Shown here: in pieces, positions 28,663 to 37,545 of the stretch | Position numbering within the stretch: the stretch's first letter is position 1 | Layout: each line of letters begins with the position of its first letter | Assembly (NCBI GenBank): GCA_910576785.1 | Contig: CAJTJG010000004.1 | Location: 62,001 to 126,000, forward strand | DNA length: 64,000 nucleotides | From: an uncultured Duncaniella sp. | GTDB taxonomy: Bacteria > Bacteroidota > Bacteroidia > Bacteroidales > Muribaculaceae | Direction of reading: 5' to 3' | Notes under the pieces: generated by a model | Seen by the model: only the letters and a program-made list of their open reading frames with translations | What the model was told of the DNA's origin: nothing | Databases searched by the model: none | Program-made: the position numbers and the translations under genes

Positions 28663-30405
28663 TTATTTGATTATGCATTTCTGCTTCACCTTCTCGCGCA
28701 GACGCTCATCATCGGGCTCGAGCTCCAGCGCCTGCTTCCAGAAGTCGAGGGCCTGGCGTGGCTCTCCATCCATGAAGTAGATATCCCCGGCATGATCGAG
28801 CACCTCGGCCGTCGGATCATCGCCGTCGAGCGTCAGCACACGGTCCATTATCTCGCGGGCCTTCTCATACTCCTTACGTTTGAACAAAACCCAGGCATAT
28901 GTGTCGAGCGATGTGGCCGATGACGGATCCACCGCCACAACCTTCTCTATCATTTCAAGCGCTTTGTCGAGGTCCTTCCCCTCGCAAGCCATGAAGTATG
29001 CGCTGTTGTTCATAGCCAGATAATTGGTAGGATCATAGAGGACGGCTTTCTGATAATACACGAATGCGCTGTCAGCCATATGGTCGGCATACAGGGCATC
29101 GCCCATCAGACCATAGACGCGCGACAGATTGTCGGTGTCGTTCTCATCGAGCAGCTCCACCGAACGCTCATACTCCGACATAGCCTTGTCGTACTCCTCC
29201 TCCTGATAGAAAATGCTGCCGAGCATCATGTGCTGGGAGGGATTGTCCGGATAATAGTGCAATGAACGCTTTATGGCATCCTTGGCCTTGTCGAGCTCCT
29301 CTTCCTGAAGATAGAGCGAAGCAAGCATCTCCCATCCCTCAGGATCGGCCGGATCCAGACCAAGAGTCTGCTCCGTCTGCTCGGCGGCGCCGGCATAGTC
29401 CTTCACCGTGATGAGATAGCGTGCATAGAGATCATGTATGTCATGCTCGAGCGGATGCACCACCATGAGGGTGTCAAAGAGCGATCGGATGCGCGGCTGC
29501 TGGGTGGAGTCGGCATATATATCGGATATGTATCCACGCAAGATCATGAGTTTAGTGTCCACATCGAGATCGGGCTGACGCAGAGCCACGAAGACCTCAC
29601 GGTCATAGGCCACCGAGTCGCCGCGCTCCTTGAAATACTGTGCGCGGGAGAATCGTGCATATCCGCTCGCAGGGTCAAGCTCTATGGCGCGGTTGAAGAA
29701 GTCAAGAGCCTCGTCCGAACGCCCCATCATGGAGTAAACCTCGCCCGAAAACACCTGGTAGTCTATATTGGCCGGCGCTGAGAGACGCAGACGGTCGGCC
29801 TCGCGTAACACCCCGGCGGTATCGTTCTCGTTGAGATACAATTCTATTTTTTTGCCCACGAGCGGCAGACCCGGCCCCTCCACTATCTCGATTGAGTCAT
29901 AGAGGGCTATAGCTCGGTTGCGGTCGGAATTCGGGCCACCCTGGCCGAGCACATCGGCCAGATGGAGCGTCAGATCCGTCTTCTCGGGATAAAGCTCATG
30001 GAGAGTGTTCCATACACGGAGAGCCTCCTGACGGTTGAGCATACGGTCATTGAGCAGGCCGTAACGCAACCCTGCGGTGAAGTCCGACTGATTGGCGTCC
30101 CAGTAAGCCTTGGTCATGTTCATGGCTTCGGCCAGACACGTGGAGTCGGTGGCGGATAGCATGAGCATATAGAGAGCGAGTTCCTGCCCGATCTCAAGAT
30201 CGGCAGGATTGAGCTCACGGGCACGTTTCAGCAGCTCGAACGCAGCATCAGGCTTGTCCTGCGACTTGGCACGTAGCGCCTCGAGGAAGAAATAGTCGGC
30301 CTTGGCCTTGTCCTCATCGGTATCCGCACGCCGCATCGCCGGCCGGGCCATCACGGCGGCAGCCACGAGAAGCATGAGTATCAGTATTACGGGGAGTCTC
30401 TTCAT
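28663..30405 (-). CDS. Tetratricopeptide repeat periplasmic protein
   Basis: 580 residues with a hydrophobic leader (MKRLPVILILMLLVAAAVMA). At least ten TPR-like helical pairs follow; clear ones are SQHMMLGSIFYQEEEYDKAM, AFVYYQKAVLYDPTNYLAM and QALDFWKQALELEPDDERLR. It should serve as a protein-protein scaffold at the periplasmic side. It starts 21 bases after dut and leads into DUF4292 and the EnvC-like factor, suggesting a shared envelope or cell-division role. Confidence 0.85.
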   Translation of the reverse strand: MKRLPVILILMLLVAAAVMARPAMRRADTDEDKAKADYFFLEALRAKSQDKPDAAFELLKRARELNPADLEIGQELALYMLMLSATDSTCLAEAMNMTKAYWDANQSDFTAGLRYGLLNDRMLNRQEALRVWNTLHELYPEKTDLTLHLADVLGQGGPNSDRNRAIALYDSIEIVEGPGLPLVGKKIELYLNENDTAGVLREADRLRLSAPANIDYQVFSGEVYSMMGRSDEALDFFNRAIELDPASGYARFSRAQYFKERGDSVAYDREVFVALRQPDLDVDTKLMILRGYISDIYADSTQQPRIRSLFDTLMVVHPLEHDIHDLYARYLITVKDYAGAAEQTEQTLGLDPADPEGWEMLASLYLQEEELDKAKDAIKRSLHYYPDNPSQHMMLGSIFYQEEEYDKAMSEYERSVELLDENDTDNLSRVYGLMGDALYADHMADSAFVYYQKAVLYDPTNYLAMNNSAYFMACEGKDLDKALEMIEKVVAVDPSSATSLDTYAWVLFKRKEYEKAREIMDRVLTLDGDDPTAEVLDHAGDIYFMDGEPRQALDFWKQALELEPDDERLREKVKQKCIIK

Positions 30406-30426
30406 TATATGGACAAGATATTTGTG

Positions 30427-30870
30427 CTATTCAGTCCCGGTGTGACCGAAAGCACCCTCGCCGCGCTCGGTCTCGTCGAGGCGCTTGACGGGCTCCCATG
30501 TCACGTGGACATACTGCTTTATCACCATCTGGGCGATGCGCTCGCCGGGCGAGATGGTATAAGGTTCGTTGGACAGATTGATCACTATTATCCCGATATC
30601 GCCGCGATAGTCGGCATCGACAGTGCCGGGGGTATTGACCAGCGATATGCCATGCTTGAGCGCAAGGCCGGAACGCGGACGGATCTGGCACTCATAGCCT
30701 TGAGGCAGCTGTATGCGCAGACCGGTAGGGATAAGTGCCCGCTCGAGAGGGCCGAGCGTCACAGGCTCCTTGATAGCCGCACGCACATCCATTCCGGCGG
30801 CCGAGTGTGTCTCGTAGGCGGGGAGCTCAACGCCCGCATCGTTGACTATCTTGACTTTGATATGTTCCAT
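30427..30870 (-). CDS. dut: Deoxyuridine 5'-triphosphate nucleotidohydrolase (dUTPase)
   Basis: 147 residues, the usual size of the trimeric enzyme that converts dUTP to dUMP. The five motifs are present: SAAGMDVRA, RPRSGLALKHG, NTPGTVDADYRGDI (catalytic Asp), SPGERIAQMV, and a C-terminal RGEGAFGHTG in place of the usual RGxGGFGSTG. It heads the dut-TPR-DUF4292-EnvC block; no consensus promoter was found before it. Confidence 0.96.
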   Translation of the reverse strand: MEHIKVKIVNDAGVELPAYETHSAAGMDVRAAIKEPVTLGPLERALIPTGLRIQLPQGYECQIRPRSGLALKHGISLVNTPGTVDADYRGDIGIIVINLSNEPYTISPGERIAQMVIKQYVHVTWEPVKRLDETERGEGAFGHTGTE

Positions 30871-30985
30871 AAACAGTGATGGTTGTAAAAACAGTGAGGT
30901 GTGTCCGCGATGGACAGGAATGCCGGAGACCGACGCGGGAGCGTCCTGTCATCTCCCTGCTAATAATTTAAACAAGTGGCCGCAC

Positions 30986-32452
30986 TCATTGTTTGGCCAT
31001 CCCCGTCCATTTGGGCAGCGAGAAGATGAATTCAAGTCCGCCGGTCGAACGGTTGTGCACCGATATGGTGCCTCCGAGGGTGGTGATGGTGCCCTTGACG
31101 ATAGGCAGACCGAGACCGGTGCCACCCTGTTTTCGCGAGCGTCCGGTGTCAATGCGGTAGAACCGCTCGAACAGATGCGGGATATGCTCCTCGGGGACAC
31201 CCACGCCATTGTCGTAGTAGGCGAACACGTAGAAACGTTCGCTCTCCGATATGAGCCTCAACCCTATCTTCGTTCCACCAGAATACATCTCGGAGTTGCG
31301 TATCAGACCGCATATCATGCCGTGGAGAAGGCCGGAATTGCCTGTCACGTAGCAGTCCATCGGGATATCGAACGAGAACTCCATGGAGCGCTTCTGGTTG
31401 TCGGCATGCATATCATATTCGATCTGGTATACAAGATCATACATATCCACCTTATTGACAGATATCTTGTCGGCCCCATTCTCCAGACGTGTCATCGTCG
31501 AGACGTCATTGAGGAGGTTGGTGAGACGCTCCACATTGCTGAGCATGCGCTCAAGGAAGCGCCGCAACGTGGCCGGATCCATGTCGGGATCGGCAAGGAT
31601 CGACTCCAGATAGCCGCGTATGATACCCACGGGGGTCTTGATCTCGTGGTTGATATTGTTGGTCATCTCGCGTGTCACACGCGCCTTCTCCTCTATGGCA
31701 TGGATGGCCACCTTGCGCTCCTTGTTGATGAGCTCCACGGCATTGGCCCTCTCGCGGTAGAGTGTCACGATCTCGCGCGATATGTCGCCGAGTTCGTTGC
31801 GTGGAAACTTATCTATGCCTGTGAACCGTCCGCCGGTAGCCGCGCGGTAGGCGAAATCCTTGAGCAGCTTCACGCTGCGGGTGAGCATGCGCGTGAAGTA
31901 ATATGTCACCACGAGCGTCACTCCCATACAAGCGAGAATGACGAGCCACACGGTGCTGTCCACCTGTATGGCGTCGTCATATTCCGAGTCATAGGGCATG
32001 GCGCTTATCACCTTTACCTTGTTGTCGGTACTGAAACTTGAGCTGACCATGTAGACATGCCCTTCGTCATCGCGCACCACTCTGCGCGGCACGCCGTCCG
32101 AATCGAACGACTTTATGACATTCAGCTGTCCGTCATCGAAAGGCACCGGGATGCCGAACGAGTATTTCAGCATACCGTCGGCCTGATAGACGGATATGCG
32201 CACATTCTCGAATCGCGATCCCGAGAAATACGTGGCTATGAAGGCATTGAACGGGCGGAGGGTCTGGTCGTTGTCATACGCGCCCAGCACACGACGGTTT
32301 ATCAGGTCGAGCTGCTGGGTGAGAAGTTCGGCACGGTAGTCGGCCTCACGCTTGTACTGATACCAGATTATGAAGCCGAACACTATGCAAAGACATAGCG
32401 CTATAGGCAGAAAGAGCCTCCAGTGATAACTAATCCCTCTCCTTGAAGCCAT
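30986..32452 (-). CDS. Sensor histidine kinase
   Basis: 488 residues. Two membrane segments (about 12-30 and 167-187) enclose a periplasmic sensor domain of some 135 residues. A HAMP-like stretch leads to the phospho-acceptor box NNINHEIKTPVGI (H269). The ATPase domain shows LIRNSEMYSGG, DNGVGVPEEHI, FERFYR and GGTGLGLPIVK. It overlaps the response-regulator gene by 23 bases, so the pair is coupled. The stimulus is unknown. Confidence 0.93.
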   Translation of the reverse strand: MASRRGISYHWRLFLPIALCLCIVFGFIIWYQYKREADYRAELLTQQLDLINRRVLGAYDNDQTLRPFNAFIATYFSGSRFENVRISVYQADGMLKYSFGIPVPFDDGQLNVIKSFDSDGVPRRVVRDDEGHVYMVSSSFSTDNKVKVISAMPYDSEYDDAIQVDSTVWLVILACMGVTLVVTYYFTRMLTRSVKLLKDFAYRAATGGRFTGIDKFPRNELGDISREIVTLYRERANAVELINKERKVAIHAIEEKARVTREMTNNINHEIKTPVGIIRGYLESILADPDMDPATLRRFLERMLSNVERLTNLLNDVSTMTRLENGADKISVNKVDMYDLVYQIEYDMHADNQKRSMEFSFDIPMDCYVTGNSGLLHGMICGLIRNSEMYSGGTKIGLRLISESERFYVFAYYDNGVGVPEEHIPHLFERFYRIDTGRSRKQGGTGLGLPIVKGTITTLGGTISVHNRSTGGLEFIFSLPKWTGMAKQ

Positions 32453-33161
32453 AACCGAAACCGAGACGCGTCTCTATATTGTTGCCATAGGCACCTATTT
32501 TCTTACGCAGACGGGTGATGTTGGTATCGATGGTGCGCGTGGTCACCACGACATCATCGGCCCACACACGGCGTATTATCTCCTCGCGGGAGTAAATGCG
32601 GTTACGGTGAGTGAGGAAAAACTGGAGTATCTCGAATTCGGTCTTTGTCAGGGGCACTTCCGAGCCATCTATGCGGCACACCTTCTCGTTGGGGTCAAGG
32701 CTGAGGCCACGGTATTCTATAGGCTTCTCGAGCTGATCCTGATCGCCGGCTGGAGCCTGTGTGGCCATGGCGCCGAGCGCCTTGCGTGCCAGCTCGGCGC
32801 GGCGCAGCACTGCGTTGACCCTCGCTATGAGCTCGCTCATCTTGAATGGCTTGGTGATATAGTCGTCAGCTCCTATGTTGAGCCCCATCACGGTATCGTC
32901 CTCACCGTTCAAAGCCGAGCAGAATATGATGGGGACATCCTCTATACCTGTGGTATTGCGCAGACGCTTGGCGAAATCAAATCCGCTCATCGCTTCCATC
33001 ATTATGTCGACTATGAAAAGATCATACTTACGGAGATCCATCTCGAGGGCCTCCTCGGCACTGTAGGCCGTGTCAACCTCAAAACCCTCCTTGCGCAGGT
33101 TATAGCTGACTATCTCGCAGATTGACTCCTCGTCATCAATGGTCAGGATTCTTTTACTCAT
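32430..33161 (-). CDS. OmpR/PhoB-type response regulator
   Basis: 243 residues. The receiver domain has the acidic pair DDEE near residue 10, phospho-acceptor D52 (FIVDIMME), and DDYITKPFKM with the conserved Lys. The winged-helix effector runs from about residue 145 (LTKTEFEILQFFLTHRNRIY through TNITRLRKKIGAYGNNIETR). It begins the two-gene operon with the kinase. A similar pair is common in Bacteroidales; I could not match it to a named system. Confidence 0.94.
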   Translation of the reverse strand: MSKRILTIDDEESICEIVSYNLRKEGFEVDTAYSAEEALEMDLRKYDLFIVDIMMEAMSGFDFAKRLRNTTGIEDVPIIFCSALNGEDDTVMGLNIGADDYITKPFKMSELIARVNAVLRRAELARKALGAMATQAPAGDQDQLEKPIEYRGLSLDPNEKVCRIDGSEVPLTKTEFEILQFFLTHRNRIYSREEIIRRVWADDVVVTTRTIDTNITRLRKKIGAYGNNIETRLGFGYGFKERD

Positions 33162-33323
33162 AGCAAATTATCTTTTGGACGCTAAATTACGACTTTTTTT
33201 TCAGTTGGACAGTTAACGAGTGTTAAATCGGCCTCTGGAGCGAACCATTTGCATATGGTGGCGTTGTAAAGTTGTAGTTACTATATTTGCACTGTGTTTT
33301 CATGGTATTAGATTTAAGGTTAT

Positions 33324-33360
33324 AAACGACCGGCCCGTCGGGATGACGGGCCGGTCGTTT
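33324..33360. terminator. Strong GC-rich terminator behind the serpin gene
   Basis: A 16-bp perfect stem (AAACGACCGGCCCGTC at 33324-33339 with its complement at 33345-33360) has a five-base loop and T-run on either side. It lies four bases past the serpin stop and can act in both directions. Confidence 0.88.
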
Positions 33361-33364
33361 TTCT

Positions 33365-34627
33365 TCATCGTCGCCTCTGATACGGCGGACGCCGCGCGGA
33401 TGGCTCGAACCGGCATATCTCACCGGCAAACAGTATCACTCCTGTATCCACATCCGTCATAAAATACATGAACGGTCTGTCCAACACAATCTTCCGGCGT
33501 TGGGCCAGCATTTCTTCCGATGGCGCATAGTCAATCATGGAGATTGTCGCGGCGGCAGCCTCCGCCCCGCTTTCGTCCACTCTCACCCTCGCTTTCTGAT
33601 ATATGCCTGATATCACCGGCCCTCCATCTGCCATACCGGCACTTATGTCGGCCGGAAGCACATTTTTCAGATCCAATCCATATTCCACATCCCACACAGG
33701 GATCATTACAGATGCAAATTCCTTAACATCAGATATCTCGTTCCACCGACTGAAGAAATCATGACCCATCTGACCGCATACATCCCTTACCGAATGTTTC
33801 TCATCAGGGAGCACAAAAGTCATCGTCAGTCTACCATTACCAAGTTCCATCCTGACCGCTGAGAAGGACTCGCAATCATAACACGCGAGATCCATATTGA
33901 CCGCCGTCATCATCATGCAATTCCCCCGCGTGCCGTCTGAGTTATGAAATATCCTCTGGCGCGTCCTACTCTTATCGAATCCATGACACCATTCACCTCT
34001 GACATATGTGGCGTTGACAAGAGCCATTCCGGTTGAACTTTTCATTGGCTCCGTCAACAGGCACGGGATCATACCGTTGGTCTTTTCTGATGTCCAAGCG
34101 TTGATCTTCTCCATTGTCCTGACAGTGGAAAGGTCTTCATAAAAGACCGGGGCGCGATATACTTTCTTGCAGATCCGCACAAACCGCTTGTTCAGCTTGA
34201 CTGACTTCTCACACCAGACAGAATTTTCAGTCGACAAAACGCACGCCGAATCCGATATGTTGAATTTGTCATGAAACTTACCCATCACATCATTCAACCG
34301 TGCCATGCCATAGCCATTGGCTCCGAGCAGCCCGAGTATGCTCTTCTGATCATTTTCACTTGCACCGTTAGCTACCATACCGAGGTCAAACGCCATACTG
34401 ACAGGAGAGAAAACATAATTCTCGCCTCCCGTTCTCTTCTCCCCGTTCATATCATGAATTGCCTGCATGACGGTAAGTGACAACCCGTTAAGACTATCTA
34501 CCAACTCCTCAGCCACCATATTCTTAGAGACATCTCCTTCCGGCGATCCATCTGTATGGCTGTTTATTTCAGCCGTCAGCGAACCAACCATCACCCAAAA
34601 AGCCAATGTAACTATTATTTTTCTCAT
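33365..34627 (-). CDS. Serpin (serine protease inhibitor), secreted
   Basis: 420 residues with a signal-like leader (MRKIIVTLAFWVMVGSLTAE). Serpin landmarks are NYVFSPVSMAFDLGMVANGA, ALVNATYVRGEWCHGFDKS, and a hinge of inhibitory type, DESGAEAAAATISM. Counting from the hinge Glu, the scissile bond would fall in PSEE/MLAQ, giving an acidic P1. Secreted gut-bacterial serpins inhibit host or competitor proteases. The target cannot be read from sequence. The gene looks more AT-rich than its neighbours, which suggests recent acquisition. The ATG at 34627 was chosen because an earlier one lies within the promoter. Confidence 0.9.
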   Translation of the reverse strand: MRKIIVTLAFWVMVGSLTAEINSHTDGSPEGDVSKNMVAEELVDSLNGLSLTVMQAIHDMNGEKRTGGENYVFSPVSMAFDLGMVANGASENDQKSILGLLGANGYGMARLNDVMGKFHDKFNISDSACVLSTENSVWCEKSVKLNKRFVRICKKVYRAPVFYEDLSTVRTMEKINAWTSEKTNGMIPCLLTEPMKSSTGMALVNATYVRGEWCHGFDKSRTRQRIFHNSDGTRGNCMMMTAVNMDLACYDCESFSAVRMELGNGRLTMTFVLPDEKHSVRDVCGQMGHDFFSRWNEISDVKEFASVMIPVWDVEYGLDLKNVLPADISAGMADGGPVISGIYQKARVRVDESGAEAAAATISMIDYAPSEEMLAQRRKIVLDRPFMYFMTDVDTGVILFAGEICRFEPSARRPPYQRRR

Positions 34628-34639
34628 CACCTCTTTTTG

Positions 34640-34670
34640 CAAATATATTTTAAATCCATCAAAAATCAAA
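34640..34670 (-). promoter_or_regulatory. Serpin promoter
   Basis: On the - strand, TTTG (34670-34667), a 19-base spacer and TATATTTG (34647-34640) match the Bacteroidetes consensus fully. The start codon lies 12 bases beyond the -7 box. Confidence 0.7.
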
Positions 34671-34709
34671 CAAATTCATCAAAAAAGGAAAGGACTTTAG
34701 CACAAAAAA

Positions 34710-34741
34710 CCGGATCCCGCAAATCAATTGCAGAATCCGGT
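34710..34741 (-). terminator. Hairpin after the rubrerythrin gene
   Basis: ACCGGAT (34710-34716) pairs with ATCCGGT (34735-34741), with an inner GCAA/TTGC stem. It begins 24 bases past the rubrerythrin stop. On the - strand it is followed by a short T-run. Confidence 0.6.
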
Positions 34742-34765
34742 AATGAGAGTTAATCTCGTATGCTA

Positions 34766-35323
34766 TTACTTCTTGAAGAAGCGGTTGTAGAGACCCTGGA
34801 AGCCCTGGCCGTGACGAGCCTCGTCCTTGGCCATTTCGTGTACGGTATCGTGGATGGCGTCGAGGTTGAGTTCCTTGGCGCGCTTGGCTATACGCATCTT
34901 GTCGGCGTTGGCACCTGCCTCGGCAGCCATACGGGCCTTGAGGTTCTGCTCGGTGTTCCATACGCACTCACCGAGGAGCTCAGCGAAACGTGAAGCGTGC
35001 TCGGCCTCCTCGAAAGCGTAGCGCTTGAAAGCCTCGGCCACTTCGGGATAGCCCTCGCGGTCAGCCTGACGCGACATGGCGAGATACATACCTACCTCGG
35101 CGCATTCGCCCTCGAAGTGGGCGCGGAGGTCGGCCTTCATCTGGTCGTCAGTGTCGGCGGCGATACCGATAACGTGCTCTGTTACGAACTCAAGTTCCTC
35201 CTGAGCGTCTTCCTTGAGCTCCTTGAATGCTGAACGGGGAGCCTTGCAGAGGGGGCACTTTTCGGGAGCCTCGTCACCTTCGTGTACGTAACCGCATACG
35301 GTGCAGATAAATTTCTTCTTCAT
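34766..35323 (-). CDS. Rubrerythrin with N-terminal rubredoxin domain (reverse type)
   Basis: 185 residues. The rubredoxin iron site comes first (CTVCGYVHEG and CPLCKAPRSAF), then a ferritin-like diiron domain with EGECAEVGMYLAM, EEAEHASRFAELLGE and KDEARHGQGF. The order is the reverse of classic rubrerythrin. It reduces hydrogen peroxide in anaerobes using rubredoxin-type electron transfer in the cytoplasm. It lies 42 bases downstream of a PerR-type regulator, and no promoter was seen between, so peroxide-controlled co-expression is likely. Confidence 0.94.
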   Translation of the reverse strand: MKKKFICTVCGYVHEGDEAPEKCPLCKAPRSAFKELKEDAQEELEFVTEHVIGIAADTDDQMKADLRAHFEGECAEVGMYLAMSRQADREGYPEVAEAFKRYAFEEAEHASRFAELLGECVWNTEQNLKARMAAEAGANADKMRIAKRAKELNLDAIHDTVHEMAKDEARHGQGFQGLYNRFFKK

Positions 35324-35365
35324 AGTGATTGATGATTTTTGTTGGATGATTATTGGGTTGGATAA

Positions 35366-35782
35366 TTACTGTTCGCGGCATTGCGGACACACACCCTTGA
35401 ACGACAGGGCCACGCTCTCCACCTCATATCCCCCCGGGACGGTGGGAAAGGAGGCTCCGGCCAGCGGCATATCGGTGACACTGCCGCAACGCGTGCACAC
35501 GAAGTGGGCATGCTCGGCTTCGGCATAGTCCCACCGCGCTCCCTCGGCCACGCCCATCTCCAGACAGCGTATGGCTCCGGAGGCGGCAAGAAGCTTGAGG
35601 GTGTTGTAGACTGTGGTGCGCGAGAGCGTGGGATGCTCGGCCTGCAGCGAGGTGTGGATCTCGTCGACAGTGGGGTGGATACGGTGTTCCATGAGATAAC
35701 GCAGTATGACTATGCGCTGGGCCGACGGCTTGATGCCGTGGGCTGCGAGCGTGTCAAGTATGTCCTGTGTCGTATAATTCAT
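35366..35782 (-). CDS. Fur family transcriptional regulator, PerR-like
   Basis: 138 residues. The winged helix contains KPSAQRIVILRYLMEHRIHP and LSRTTVYNTLKLLAASG, the DNA-recognition helix of the family. The metal site includes EHAHFVCTRCGSV and a second pair GVCPQCRE, the structural Cys4 zinc centre. Linkage to rubrerythrin and a PerR-type box 16 bases upstream of its start support peroxide sensing over iron sensing. It is probably autoregulated. Confidence 0.88.
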   Translation of the reverse strand: MNYTTQDILDTLAAHGIKPSAQRIVILRYLMEHRIHPTVDEIHTSLQAEHPTLSRTTVYNTLKLLAASGAIRCLEMGVAEGARWDYAEAEHAHFVCTRCGSVTDMPLAGASFPTVPGGYEVESVALSFKGVCPQCREQ

Positions 35783-35797
35783 GGAGCAAATTCAAAG

Positions 35798-35812
35798 TTG
35801 TAATTATTACAA
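35798..35812. promoter_or_regulatory. PerR/Fur-type operator
   Basis: TTGTAATTATTACAA is a perfect 7-1-7 palindrome, differing from the PerR consensus TTATAATNATTATAA at two symmetric positions. It lies between the perR-rbr unit (start at 35782) and divergent gpmI. Its position suggests repression of perR-rbr. Confidence 0.75.
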
Positions 35813-35866
35813 TTTTTATTTCATTGCAAAGTTATGCAAATATTCTTATATTTCCAAATTTATGAG

Positions 35867-35874
35867 TAACTTTG
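35867..35874 (+). promoter_or_regulatory. -7 element of gpmI
   Basis: TAACTTTG fits the -7 consensus, 34 bases before the ATG. The expected -33 position has only a weak TTCT. Confidence 0.45.
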
Positions 35875-35908
35875 TGCTGAAAAAATCCAACATAACATAA
35901 ATATAATC

Positions 35909-37420
35909 ATGGCAAAGAAAGCATTGTTGATGATTCTTGACGGCTGGGGCCTTGGCAACCACACCAAGAGCGACGCCATCTCAAGCACCCCCACCCCTTA
36001 TTGGGACTCACTCGTGAACACATATCCCCACAGCCAGCTTCAGGCATCGGGCGAGAACGTAGGTCTCCCCGACGGCCAGATGGGCAACTCGGAGGTGGGC
36101 CACCTCAACATCGGCGCAGGCCGTATCGTATATCAGGATCTCGTGAAGATCAACAAGGCATGTGCCGACGGCTCGATACTCCGCAACCCGGAGATCGTCA
36201 ACGCCTTCTCATATGCCCGCGACCATGGCAAGGCCATCCACTTCATGGGCCTCACCAGCGACGGCGGCGTACACTCCTCGCTCGACCATCTTTTCGCTCT
36301 CTGCGACATAGCCAAGGAATATGGCCTCGAGAAGGTATACATCCACTGCTTCATGGACGGCCGCGACACCGATCCCCGCAGCGGCAAGGGCTTCATCGAG
36401 CAACTCGAGGCCCACTGCGCCAAGAGCGCCGGCAAAATAGCGTCCATCATAGGCCGCTACTATGCCATGGACCGCGACAAGCGCTGGGAGCGCGTAAAGG
36501 TGGCCTACGATCTCCTTGTAAAGGGAGAGGGCGAGCAGGCTTCCGACATGGCCGCAGCCGTACAGCAGAGCTACGACAACGATGTGACCGACGAGTTCAT
36601 CAAACCGATCCACAACTCCACCGTGGACGGCACCATCAAGGAGGGTGACGCAGTGATCTTCTTCAACTACCGCAACGACCGTGCCAAGGAGCTCACCGTA
36701 GCCCTCACGCAGCACGACATCCCCGAGGCTGACATGAAGGTGATCCCCGGTCTGCAGTACTATTGCATGACCCCCTACGACGCATCGTTTACCGGCGTGC
36801 ATATCCTCTTCCCCAAAGAGAACGTGGAGAATACTCTCGGCGAGTATCTCTCGTCGCTCTCCAAGAAGCAGCTCCACATAGCTGAGACCGAGAAGTATGC
36901 CCACGTGACATTCTTCTTCAACGGCGGACGCGAGGCCCCCTACGAAGGCGAGGAGCGCATCCTCGTGGCATCACCCAAGGTGGCCACCTACGACCTCAAG
37001 CCCGAGATGAGCGCCTACGAGGTGAAGGACAAACTCGTGGAGGCCATCAAGGAGGAGAAGTATGACTTCATCGTTGTGAACTATGCCAACGGCGACATGG
37101 TGGGCCACACAGGCGTATACGATGCCATCTGCAAGGCTGTCAAGGCTGTCGATGAGTGCGTGCGTGATACTGTAGAGGCTGCCAAGGCTGCCGGCTACGA
37201 GGTGATCATCATAGCTGACCACGGCAACGCCGACAACGCTATCAACCCCGACGGCACCCCCAACACTGCCCACTCGCTCAATCCCGTGCCCTGCATCTAC
37301 GTGACCGAGAACAAGGACGCACACGTGGCCGACGGACGTCTGGCCGACGTAGCTCCCACCATCCTCAAGATCATGGGTCTCCCCCAGCCCGCCGAGATGA
37401 CCGGCACCGCCCTCATCTGA
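35909..37420 (+). CDS. gpmI: 2,3-bisphosphoglycerate-independent phosphoglycerate mutase
   Basis: 503 residues, the normal length. It interconverts 3- and 2-phosphoglycerate in glycolysis using two manganese ions. The N-terminal MILDGWG with the first metal Asp, the nucleophile Ser in GNSEVGHLNIGAGR, FMDGRDTDPRSG, the RYYAMDRDKRW substrate loop, and the metal motifs NYANGDMVGHTG and IIADHGNADN are all present. It is a single-gene unit, followed by a long hairpin element that separates it from convergent era. Confidence 0.97.
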   Translation: MAKKALLMILDGWGLGNHTKSDAISSTPTPYWDSLVNTYPHSQLQASGENVGLPDGQMGNSEVGHLNIGAGRIVYQDLVKINKACADGSILRNPEIVNAFSYARDHGKAIHFMGLTSDGGVHSSLDHLFALCDIAKEYGLEKVYIHCFMDGRDTDPRSGKGFIEQLEAHCAKSAGKIASIIGRYYAMDRDKRWERVKVAYDLLVKGEGEQASDMAAAVQQSYDNDVTDEFIKPIHNSTVDGTIKEGDAVIFFNYRNDRAKELTVALTQHDIPEADMKVIPGLQYYCMTPYDASFTGVHILFPKENVENTLGEYLSSLSKKQLHIAETEKYAHVTFFFNGGREAPYEGEERILVASPKVATYDLKPEMSAYEVKDKLVEAIKEEKYDFIVVNYANGDMVGHTGVYDAICKAVKAVDECVRDTVEAAKAAGYEVIIIADHGNADNAINPDGTPNTAHSLNPVPCIYVTENKDAHVADGRLADVAPTILKIMGLPQPAEMTGTALI

Positions 37421-37439
37421 TCCCTATACCTCTATAAGT

Positions 37440-37519
37440 AAGGAAACAGAAGAAGGACAGAAGAAACAGATTGAATCAGTTCAATCGTTGTGTTTCTTCT
37501 GTCCTTCTTCTGTTTCTTT
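37440..37519. repeat. Long-hairpin repeat, copy A
   Basis: Arms 37440-37468 and 37491-37519 are complementary over 29 bp with at most two mismatches, rich in GAAGGACAGAAG units. An inner stem, GATTGAA/TTCAATC, forms the loop. It lies 19 bases past gpmI and 26 bases from the era stop. It is the most divergent core of the family and probably acts as a bidirectional terminator. Confidence 0.85.
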
Positions 37520-37545
37520 TGTTTCTTATATCCGAGAAATCAGGA

